The notes beneath the pieces are model-generated. The model saw only the letters and a list, made by a program, of their open reading frames with translations. It searched no databases and had not been told where the DNA came from. Below are positions 23,441 through 33,107 of a DNA stretch of 64,000 nucleotides, in pieces; position 1 is the first letter of the stretch; each line of letters starts with the position of its first letter. Where the stretch lies: positions 13,382,485 through 13,446,484 of the forward strand of contig NC_134027.1 of the NCBI RefSeq assembly GCF_964204645.1, in the 5' to 3' direction. A program made the translations under genes and the position numbers. This DNA comes from Tubulanus polymorphus (lineage: Eukaryota > Nemertea > Palaeonemertea > Tubulaniformes > Tubulanidae).

Positions 23441-23500
23441 GTTAAGACGAAGCCGCAACGTTTTGACTGTTGACTAACAGCCATCATCAGGTGGAATGTA
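23441..23500 (-). mobile_element. Possible 3'-end fragment of a retroelement
   Basis: On the minus strand, CACCTGATGATGGCTGTTAG is followed by AACAGTCAAAACGTTGCGGC. The CTGATGATGG...AAACGTTGCGGC pattern is typical of Penelope-like 3' regions in many animal genomes. No coding part is attached. Confidence 0.35.
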
Positions 23501-25195
23501 GACATTCCAGTGATTTGAGCTTTAAGTCAGATGGCAGTCACTGAAAATCCGAACGTTGTTGTGGTTTAACTTTGATAATTAAATGTCATCGTATAAAATG
23601 TTATTGCGGAATTTCTTCATTTATCGGATTAGTGTTCTATTCGACTACTTCGGGTCATGTAGTCGTTTAGATAGAAAATTATTTACTTGTCGGCACGGAA
23701 GGTATATACAACCGTGTCAGTCGCTTTGGGAGAGATTCTCTGTATATCGGCATCTTAAATCAGCACCTTTGTTGGTCCTAGCCTGCATTCACTTCCAAAT
23801 TAACGCATTGGTAACGTTATTCCTACTCTGAATGCACTTCTGTCGTAGAATATGGTGCCACTGATATAAAAGTAGTTTTTATTTTACGATAATTTGAGAA
23901 AATGAGTTATATTGGAAAAATACTGATGAAGTACCTTAAAATTCAGCGATTCATTGGCATTCTATTTCATTGGCATCTTTAAATAGAGTTTTGAGGTGCT
24001 AAGTCTATTACTATTAAGAGGTCGCAATTTTGGTTCGTGGTCAGTGCAGTTTGTTTATTTGTTCATCAATCACTGTCTAGTTAGCCAGTGTAATTCACCT
24101 GTTGACCGGGCTTTTGATAACCTATACAAACAATTCACTGAACAAAGTAGGAAAGCATGTGAAACTGAAATTTCAGCCTTGCATTCTTTTAGTTAGACCA
24201 GAAGAGGTTTTTTTTATCAAGTTGAAATAACTGATTTCAAAATTACGTGAACATCTCAACTGAATTTATTTCAGTATTTCAATCAATAATGATAATTGTT
24301 AGGCTTATTCTCACTGGCATACGCTCAGTGAGTAATAGGTATTAGATTATAATATAATGCACTATTATTTTAATCTTATATTAGAAGTTGTTATATCATT
24401 TCAACCAAACTGTATAACTATGAAATGAAATTTCGGTTAAGGTATATCAATTCTAACAAGCGATAAAAGGGTTCAATATTCATAAACGAACAAGCAGAGA
24501 ACAGCGTGACAAAGTGAACATCACATGGATTACTTAAAAATTGATTGTCTTTCATCCAAGTAAAGAGATCTAAAGACATAATCCATTTCATGAACATATG
24601 ATTTTATTTGTATTTTCGTCTCTCATATATCCTTGAAGACAAATTCATTTCTACAGAATCAAAGATTTATGACAGTATGAATGCACGAGCATGTTTTATT
24701 ATCGCAATTATAAAACAAAAATCATAAAATTCCAAATTAGATCTGGCACAACACTTGTGTTAACGGATTTAATCCATAATGATGTTATATAAATCAATAG
24801 TTTTCCTACTGGTTATTCCCATTTTGTTGAGCGTGATATAATTTAGGGGGTTCTTAGCAACTCAGAAACTAGGATTTCTATTGACAGAACTGTATTCAAA
24901 GCATACAGAGTTCTGTATACAAGGCATATGGGGTTTAACAGTACCTTTGACCCTGTCACGTATCACTGCAAATTTTTAACAGATGTGGCTATTTTGACCA
25001 GGAAATTACCGTGCCATCTCAAAATGGTCATTTTTCACTAGTTGACTTTTAGAAACGATGTGTTTTGAGAGTAGCTATTGTGGTAGGAATTACTATCACT
25101 AAGTCGCTGTTTACAATCGGTTGGTTACAGTCACATCTACTGCCAGTGTGCACTATCAAAATGCTAGCACACTAGCACATCAGATGTTTTACAAC

Positions 25196-25275
25196 AGTCA
25201 CTTTTCAGCAGTAGACTCTTTCAAACAGCTTCTATGGAAAACCAACTGAATTGAAAGGTAGACTATTTCGGCGTC
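25196..25275 (+). repeat. Dispersed repeat, copy 1
   Basis: GAAAACCAACTGAATTGAAA with flanking GTCAC and AGGTAGACTATTTC sequence. A diverged copy in the same direction lies at about 53690-53770. No coding content. Confidence 0.5.
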
Positions 25276-25984
25276 AGTTTATTTGTTATTTGTGATTACA
25301 TCCAGCAGTCAAATGATTTCATTTCAATCGTTGCCTCAACTTACAATCGTCACGATTTTTTATATATTTTTCTGTCATATCTGAAACTCGGGTCCCCAGG
25401 GCGAATCCCTATCAAAGCCGTAAGACTACATCGAAGTACCGATGACGTAAGCCGAAAGCCGTTACCGCTCTCCGCAAAATAGATTCGTTACCGTAATCCA
25501 ACTGAATTTTTATAGAATATATGTAACGAAATTTATCAATGAATCGGTCAAATGAAACATTTTCTTTAGAATATGTAAAATGTGCATGGATTCAGCGTAA
25601 ATTCAAATCAGCGAAATTAATATAATAATCAACGATTCAGTGATTCAGCGAAGTTCGAACACCCCCAAAACAATGCACATCTGACTCCAATTCTATATAA
25701 ATTGTCATCCGATTCTAGAAACGTTTTCGTATCAATCATGGCAATTGCGCAATTATAAGGCTCTCACTTAAACTTCTTTTAAACCCTTAATTTGGAATGT
25801 GTACGATGTACATTCCTAACTGTTCAAGTCATTCCTCAATGATAGGAGACGTTTGACTGAAACACTTTTGGATTCCTCGTTAGTCAAAACTACAAATCAA
25901 CCGACTGATATCGGACCAGCAATAACTTCAAAAACTGATCAAGTTAACTGACTGATCTTAATCTTGGATTAGTGAATACTGCAA

Positions 25985-26372
25985 ATATAATGCAGTAAAC
26001 CGACCTAGGTTACAATATTGTAGCCTCGATCAGTGTATGCAGATAAATCCGCGCGAGTCAACCGACCTAGGTTACAATATTGTAGCCTCGGTCAGTGTAT
26101 GCAGATAAATCCGCACGAGTCAACCGACCTAGGTTACAATATTGTAGCCTCGGTCAGTGTATGCAGATAAATCCGCGCGAGTCAACCGACCTAGGTTACA
26201 ATATTGTAGCCTCGGTCAGTGTTCCACTGATGAATCATACATTTGCCTCAACCTAGTCTGCCAGGTTACTTATTGCTTTGTCTTCATCCTGGCCCAATCA
26301 TAACGGTATTTCTTTTTTCAGCTTTACAACTGATTCCACGAATTTAATAATTCCATTTTCGAATAGTGTTTA
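25985..26372 (-). repeat. Right inverted repeat of the 9.6-kb region, with 62-bp tandem units
   Basis: Reverse complement of 16741-16995. It contains 3.6 tandem copies of a 62-bp unit (25999-26060, 26061-26122, 26123-26184 and partial 26185-26222) with only a few differences between copies. Each unit has a palindromic core CTACAATATTGTAG-like segment (TTACAATATTGTAG). Outer part: GAATTTAATAATTCCATTTT and CGAATAGTG. Confidence 0.7.
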
Positions 26373-26470
26373 ATGTAGTTTTCTAGATGGATGGTTCTAG
26401 AATCAACATGTATTACGCAATACTCAACGTGTTGGGGCTTGTAAATTTATGAGACTCGTGATTATATAGA

Positions 26471-26603
26471 AGTAATAGGGTATTTGTTGTTTTGTATCAA
26501 AGGTTGAGGGGTCGAAAAATAAATTCGAGTGTGCGAGACCCTTTTGCGAGACCCTTTTTCGACCCTTCGACCTTTGGTATAGTACAACTAATACCCTATT
26601 ACT
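26471..26603. repeat. 133-bp fold-back MITE-like element, complete copy
   Basis: Ends are perfect 14-bp inverted repeats, AGTAATAGGGTATT and AATACCCTATTACT. The arms extend about 50 bp each with some mismatches (TATCAAAGGTTGAGGGGTCG against TACCAAAGGTCGAAGGGTCG). The centre is CGAGTGTGCGAGACCC, with a CGAGACCCTTTT duplication. No clear target duplication. Related truncated copies lie at 3533-3632 and 54726-54779. Confidence 0.7.
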
Positions 26604-27822
26604 AACATCTATATCTAATGAATGCTCCTGTACTTTCTTAAGAACAAATAGAGGCTTTCGTAGCTTGCTCAGACAAACTCCTGCGGCATTTGGCAAATGT
26701 CCCATTATGGGCAAACAGGATGCCGAGGTACTTAAATCGATCGACAATTTCGATGATTTTATCACCAATGTGGAAATCCGGCGTCCTTCTAGTTTTCCTT
26801 TTTTTGGAAAATGACCGCTTTAGTTTTTAGCATTGGTTGACGTCTATGACGTCATGCCAATGCTAGTAAAATGGATCGAAAATAGTAGTACGAAAAAATA
26901 GCGCCGACTCTTCTCATTTTCATAGTAACTTCAAATTGTCACTCCGTTCACGTAAAACACTAGAAACAGCTGAAAATGACTAAAAAAATGTTTCAATTAT
27001 TCCCCATAACATAGCGTCGCCAGATTTCTGATTTAATGGTCCAAAAAATTATTCCATCGCATTTTTCTCGTTCATTATCTGGTAGATGAGAGCGGGTTAA
27101 ACAATCGCGTAGCGATATGTCAGCATTGACATTGGCAGTAAAGAATGGGGAACAGCCTCTTCTGAATAGAAAAACATAAAATTATATACCGCCGGTTAAT
27201 AAATATCACAGTGTTTGGATATCACTGTTTTTCCAACTATCAGTATCCATGGGATTATTTGGGATTCATTCTCGGCGTCAGAATACGTATTTCTAGAGCA
27301 GTGGAACGGCAGCCTACTCGTGACTGAAACCCGTATGTGATCGTGCGGGAACGCCTTTATAAAGTTAAAACCATTTCATGATGACACGAAACATCAAACG
27401 GTAAACGGTAGGCTACCACCATGATACGATATCACCAATAAAGATAGATCATTTTTATTCAATTTTACCAGAGTTGTTTATTGGAGGAAAATATCATTGT
27501 TAATATCATTGTTAAGTACGCCAAGAACAACCATGTTGTATCATCAATCAGTTGACTGACATTGTAAAATTCGATTCGGCTATATTCTAATATAAGTTTT
27601 CACTTTAGGACGCCCTACCCACCTGCTGCGCACTCATAAGGCGGTAGCACCCTCTTACGCACTCGGCAGAGATTCGCTTTGTAATGCGCGTCGGGAAAAA
27701 ATACCTTTTATTATCTTTTCCATGCGTTAAACAACAGTGATTGAATTTACGCGTTGTTTGTCGTAAATTGCAATAATGCGATGGTTATTTGCCGCTGCTG
27801 TAGTTTTTTGGAATTGAATCGA
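26604..27822. other. Host-like DNA, no gene recognised
   Basis: No convincing open frame, RNA or transposon hallmark. A short leftward frame reading from the fold-back repeat is an artefact of that repeat. Confidence 0.5.
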
Positions 27823-27920
27823 GCGGCCTCGGTAGCTCAGTGAGATAAGGCGTGATGCTGTTGAATCCACTATCAATGCTACTAATGAGTGACAAATGGG
27901 TTCGAGTCCTGCTGGCTGCG
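27823..27920 (+). ncRNA. tRNA-like sequence, probably a SINE head
   Basis: A-box-like GGTAGCTCAGTGAG at 27831-27844 and a B-box GGGTTCGAGTCC at 27898-27909. The 5' GCGGCC can pair with the 3' GGCTGC through one G-T pair, as an acceptor stem would. The body is about 98 bases, longer than an ordinary tRNA, and no clean anticodon arm could be drawn. I read it as a tRNA-derived SINE head or tRNA pseudogene rather than a working tRNA gene. Confidence 0.5.
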
Positions 27921-28277
27921 AACAGTGTGCGGGCAACACTTCAAAGACCGTCGTACCGTCGTGAGGTTAAATGAACAATCCAATAGGAATAGTCTTGGAA
28001 AACCAAGATCCAAACGATGTACGTAAAGGCAAACGAACAAAAAGACAAACAAACAATCATCAGCCGGCCGCAGTGACACCAACGCCGACATCGCTCTCTG
28101 CGACGTTTTGCATGCGTACATGCATCAGAGCTTGCCGCTCTAAGATCAGAGGGTCTTGCAAATGCATTCAGAAAAATCGTTCTGTTTTTGTTTTCATTAT
28201 TCAGTGGGGCCTAACAGTTCATGCGTAAAAATAGGTTTTTGTATCCAAATCTTGATTGATATAAATATCTTGGCTGA
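27921..28277. other. Host DNA left of the complete Polinton, no gene
   Basis: Likely includes the tail of the tRNA-derived SINE. It ends at the 6-bp target duplication. No coding signal. Confidence 0.5.
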
Positions 28278-28283
28278 GACATG
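28278..28283 (+). repeat. Target-site duplication, left (GACATG)
   Basis: GACATG directly precedes the left inverted repeat; the identical hexamer directly follows the right inverted repeat at 47172-47177. Six base pairs is the usual Polinton target duplication length. Confidence 0.85.
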
Positions 28284-28376
28284 AATAATTGGAAAAGTAG
28301 GCTTTCATACCAGAGGACGCGAGGACGAGACACCACTCATCACCACAAGTAATTTTTTTTCCTAATAAATGGGAGA
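28284..28376 (+). repeat. Left terminal inverted repeat, family I Polinton
   Basis: Matches the reverse complement of 47080-47171 with three differences: a G to A at the second base, one C/A change and one T in the poly-T run. Its inner edge contains the PolB start codon in TTTTTTTTCCTAATAAATGG, so the repeat supplies the leader and first codons of both terminal genes. Confidence 0.95.
28350..28368 (+). promoter_or_regulatory. T-run plus TAATAAATG start signal of PolB
   Basis: AATTTTTTTTCCTAATAA directly before ATG. The same arrangement precedes the terminal gene at the other end (both lie in the inverted repeats) and the VLTF3-like gene on the minus strand (TTTTTCCTAAATAAATGG). Confidence 0.5.
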
Positions 28377-31300
28377 GAATGGACACCAGACAGAAAACAA
28401 TAATGTTAATAAAAATCAATATTATTGCACATATTGTAAAAAATACATCGATACATCTAATAAAACACGACATGAAAAAACTGCAAATCATATAAAAAAT
28501 GTAATAGATTTTGAAACTCCAGAAAATTCCAATGAAAGAAAAGAAAGATTAGAAAATATGAATGTGGATGAAATAAAATGTGAAGTTTGTAATGAATTTA
28601 TAGTAAAAAGGAATTATAATAGACATCTCGAATCACAAAAACATTATAAAAATTTAAATAAAAATGTTTTAGTAAAAAAACCAAGTTCAAAAACTAAATC
28701 CATTTCAAATAAACCTTACATGGAAAATGTTAGAAATTATATTGATTCATTAGAAATAAAAGATACAATTGAAATTTTAGAAACATTACGCAGTAAAATT
28801 GGTCCTGCAGCTATTATATTTAGATTTTTTAAAGGTACAACAATAGAAGATTATAGTAAATTTAATGAAATAATAGAAAAAATACTAGATTTGATAACAG
28901 ATGTTGAATATCCAAAAATTAGTATCTCTGGGAAAGTAAGTTTTATAAAGTCAGAAGAAAAAATGGATTATAATATTCAAACACTCTCTGAAGAAATAAT
29001 TTCAAAAACACAAATAAAAGAGAAGTTAGAAAAAATATTTAATGAATTTAAACGTCAAAATGACAAAATGATTGAATTAGAAAGTGATTTTGCAAAATTA
29101 TTAAACAAAAATAAAAGAATAGTTATGACAAAAGAAGATGAAATTGATTTTAATTATGCAACTCATTGTTGTTATTGTGAAAAACGTTTTTATTCATTTG
29201 ATAAAAAAGTTAGAGATCATGATCATTTAAATTCAAAATATCGTGGAGCTGCTCATGAAGATTGCAATTTACAAGCTAAGAAAGTTAATTTCGTACCAAT
29301 ATTATTTCATAATTTATCAGGCTATGATACCCATCTATTTATAAAACAATTATCGGGAAAATTGGGTGCAATTAATCAAGAAATAGAAGAATATAATGCT
29401 ATGAATGGTGTAAATGTAAGAAAATATGATTTTAAACTATTAGCTAAAACATCCGAAAATTATATTTCATTTCAATTTGGTTGCATTAGATTTTTAGATT
29501 CTTATAGATTTCTAGCAAGTTCATTAGATTATTTATCAAAAAGTTTAGTTGATAATGATTTTGTTATAACTCGATATTATTATCCAAATGAACAAGATTT
29601 TAAATTATTGAGATATGAAGGCGCAATTCCTTATTCATTTTATAAAACACACAATGATTTTAATGTAACAGAATTATTAAAAGATCAATTTTATGATCAA
29701 TTAAAAGAGGAGTATGTGAAAGACGAAGTGTTTAATAGAACATTAAATATTTGGAGCCATTTTAAGATGAAAAATCATGGTGAATTAGTTGATTTATATT
29801 TAAAATCAGATGTTATGATATTGGCTGACATATTTGAAAAATTTAGAGAAGTTAATTTGAATCATTTTAATGTTGATCCTTGTTATTGCTACTCTAGTCC
29901 TGGTTTAACCTGGCAATGTGGTTTAAAATATACAAATGTAGAATTAGATTTATTAAAAGAACCAGATATGGTTTTATTATTTGAAAAATCAATTAGAGGT
30001 GGAATTAGTGGTGTTATGGGTGATAGATATTTTAAAGCAAATGATGAATATAAATTATTATATATTGATGCCAATAATTTATATGGTTGGGCAATGATGC
30101 AACCCCAACCATACAAAAATTTTATATTAACAGAAGTTGAAAATGATAACAAAACTGATTGGGAAAGCGCAATTGCGAGTTTAAAAGATGAAGCACCAAT
30201 TGGTTATTTCTTTGTAGTTGATTTAGAATATCCTGAAAATATAAAGTTTAAAACAAGAAACTTACCTTATTGCCCAGAACATTTAACCGTAGATGATAGT
30301 TATTTAAGTGAATACCAGAAGAAAATAAAACCGAAAGATCATGATTTTACAGAAAAATTAATACTTACTCAAAATAATAAATACAATTATATTGTTCATT
30401 ATAGAATGTTAAAATTTTATCTAAAGCAAGGAATGAAATTAAAGAAAGTACATAGATATATTGAATTTAATCAATCGAAGTGGTTAGAAAAAATATATAG
30501 ATTTCAATACTCAACAGAGAACCATATCAAAAACAGATTTTGAAAAAGATTTCTTCAAATTAATGAACAATAGTTTTTATGGTAAAACATGCGAAAATAT
30601 TAGAAATAGAAATGATATTGAATTAGTAAATAATTCTGAAAGATTAAGACATTTACAATCAAGTCCTAGACATTTAGGAAAAAAAGATTTGAAGATTATT
30701 TCACAGCAGTTAAATTAAAAAGAACGTCAATGAAATTTAATAAACCTATATTCATTGGTTCAACTGTTTTAGAAGTATCAAAATTATTAATGTATGATTT
30801 TTATTATAATGTTTTTCAACCACTTTTTGGGGAAAAGCATATTGAAATATTATATTTTGATTCTGTAACAGCTGACACCCCAATATTATTAAAATGTAAT
30901 GATAAAATATTAATTAGAAGAATTTCAGAAATAATTCCAAAACAAAATGAATGTTATATTTCATATGGTGAAAAAGAATTAATACAAATAAATGGATTAA
31001 TGGATGTTTGGACAAGAAATGGATGGAAAAAATTAAAGAATATTATTAGACATAAAACAAATAAGAAAATCTATAGAGTTAGAACTAAATTAGGATTTGT
31101 AGATGTTACAGAAGATCATAGTTTAATTAAACGAAATGGCGATGAAATAAAACCAACTGATATAAAAATTGGAGACGAATTATTACATAAAAGATTTTTC
31201 CAAAGAATGAATCATATGACATTCGATGAAATTATTGATAATATTTATAATATAGAACCCGAAACATTAGAAGAAAAAGAATATTTTATCAAAGGATTTT

Positions 31301-32391
31301 TTATGGGAGATGGTTCAGCAGGTGTGTATAAATATGTTAATCGCACTCAATATCGTTGGTATTTATGCAATCAAGATTTGAAATTATTAGAAAGAATAAA
31401 GAAATTCTGCGAAGAAGTTTATTCACATAAAACATTTAGAATCATGGATCATATGAAATCATCCGCGGTTTATAGAATATTTGTAAATAATCCTAAAAAT
31501 TTTGCTACAAAATATAATGATGAATTCTATATTCATGCAATAGTGAAAAGTAATACTTCAACAAAAGAAAAGATAGTTCCAGATTATGTATTAAATGCAA
31601 AAATTAATTTAAGAAAATGGTTCTTCATTGGGTTCTATGCTGCAGATGGTTTAAAAAGTTTCAAAAACCGCAAAACGATATCTTTAGCTCAAAAAGGAAA
31701 AGTTGCTATATCAGGATTGAATATATTATGCAATTCATTAGGTTTTAATATGAATATTGGATTGATTAAATCTAAACCAAATTGCTTTTATTTAAGCCAT
31801 GTAGAAAATGAGTTAACAGAAGAAGTTAAAGATTTATTTGAAATATATAACCCAACAGATTATGTTTATGATTTATCAACTGAAGATGGTACATTTAACT
31901 GTGGATTTCCATTAATAGCGGTCAATACTGACAGTTACATACTAAAAATCAAGACAAATGATATAACAAAAGACTTAAAAACATTAAAACATCATTTTGA
32001 TTTTAGCAATTATCCCAAAGATCATGAACTATTTAGCAATGATAATAAAAAGATTCCTGGTAAATTTAAAGATGAATTAGGGGGTGATGAAATGATTGAA
32101 TTTGTTGGGATAAGAAGTAAAATGTATAGTTATAGAACAAAAGATCATGAAGCTAAAAAGTTAAAAGGAATAACAAAACATGTGGTTGATAAACATATAG
32201 AATTTCAAGATTATATAAAGTGCTTATATAACTCAATTGTAATGAAACACAAAATGAATTGTTTAAGATCAGAAGATCACGAGATATACATTAATGAAGT
32301 TGAAAAAACTAGTTTGAATCCATTTGATGATAAAAGGCATATTTTAGATGATGGAATAAAAACATTACTATTCTGCCCGTGCGGCAGATAG
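28369..32391 (+). pseudogene. Protein-primed DNA polymerase B with intein, two frameshifts, C-terminus replaced
   Basis: DNA_pol_B_2-type polymerase for replication of the linear element. Frame 1 (28369-30543, 724 codons): C2H2-like fingers YYCTYC and IKCEVC (residues about 18-110), a coiled spacer, a CYCEKRF...HDH...C finger (about 265-300), exonuclease motif II FHNLSGYDTH (about 313), motif III YLKSDVMILAD (about 476), and polymerase motif A DANNLYGW (about 566). The frame shifts at an A-run near 30490 and again near 30683. Motif B LMNNSFYGKTCEN lies between. Motif C is split by the intein (30862-31926). Exonuclease motif I, seen in copy D, is absent because some 330 residues are missing from the N-terminal half. 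After ILDDGIKT the sequence turns foreign and stops at 32391. The frameshifts in homopolymers could be assembly errors. Confidence 0.9.
30862..31926 (+). other. Intein with LAGLIDADG endonuclease inside PolB motif C
   Basis: A 355-residue in-frame insertion between YFD and TDSY of PolB motif C. Residue 1 is Ser (block A, SVTADTPILLK), block B has VDVTEDHSL with the TxxH pattern (Thr83, His86), and two dodecapeptide motifs lie at about 142-154 (FFIKGFFMGDGSA, Asp150) and 254-266 (FFIGFYAADGLKS, Asp262). Block F is VYDLSTEDGTFNCG and the intein ends LIAVN with Asn355, followed by Thr as the +1 residue. The penultimate residue is Val instead of the usual His and the block F His is missing, so splicing could be slow or altered. 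The frame is fully open. The equivalent PolB site in copy C (about 55555) is uninterrupted, which gives the empty site. Confidence 0.93.
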
Positions 32392-32864
32392 CGAACCGGA
32401 AACCGACGAAAACGCAAACAAACAGGCAATTCCGGAGAAGTCTGTATTTATTGATACGCCGTCGATTCGAGACGGTAAAAAACTGAAATAACAGAGATAA
32501 TTTTAATTATTAACTGAAACGACTAAATAAACTAAATCTCAGGACAATGAATAAAGGATAAATGCTTACACTGTACGTGGGCAAGTTCCAAGGTAGATAC
32601 GCGAAGAGATACAGATACGCGGATGTATGGAAGATTTTCCTAGTTACAGCAAGTATTAGCAGACAATAAAAATAGACACGTATACGGAAGTAAACAAACT
32701 CCGGGGAACTAAAAAATACGTATATAGACTCTGGAGCTAAACCGCGGTTACAGACTCACTAAACTGACTGTATAAAAAAGTGTAGATCTCACTACAGACA
32801 AGCACTAAATCTAAATGCATGCATAACGATGTAACCATGTTACAGCACAATTACCTTATGGTTA
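32366..32864. other. Foreign segment replacing the PolB C-terminus
   Basis: GC-richer than its surroundings. It starts within PolB after ILDDGIKT and ends at the stop of the leftward VLTF3-like gene. A 40-codon frame on the plus strand (about 32370-32491, with SEPETDENANKQ and VFIDTPSIRDGKK) looks coding but has no recognised family. Probably an old insertion with loss of the last 30 or so codons of PolB. Confidence 0.5.
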
Positions 32865-33017
32865 TTAAAACATAAAATCAATATCATCGAACTCGAAATC
32901 ACTATTGGCTTCTTCATTTTTATTTAATTGTTTAGGTTCTTCTTCCATTTCATTTTTCTCATTTAAATAAAGTTCTATCTTGTTCCACATTTCATCTCGC
33001 TCTCTTTGTTTCTTTTT

Positions 33018-33063
33018 TGATGGGTTTCGTCGTCAGACGAACCCATCTATGGCATCGTCGTCA

Positions 33064-33107
<44 letters not shown>

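Larger units (their letters stand above)
21545..25980. other. Host-like DNA, no gene recognised
   Basis: Contains G-runs (21813-21823, 22267-22276) and many short open frames without conserved features. A segment at 23441-23500 (GACGAAGCCGCAACGTTTTG, then CAGCCATCATCAGGTGGAAT) resembles the inverted 3' tail of a Penelope-type or related retroelement. A segment at about 25196-25275 is repeated at 53690-53770. Confidence 0.5.

Noticed and set aside
25999-26222. Four regularly spaced near-identical units as a CRISPR-like array
   Set aside because: The 62-bp units are directly tandem without variable spacers, and the setting is eukaryotic host DNA with inverted-repeat ends.
30730-32391. A separate 553-residue gene with a homing endonuclease
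   Set aside because: It is the C-terminal part of PolB with the intein in frame; the apparent start is only the first ATG after the frame change.
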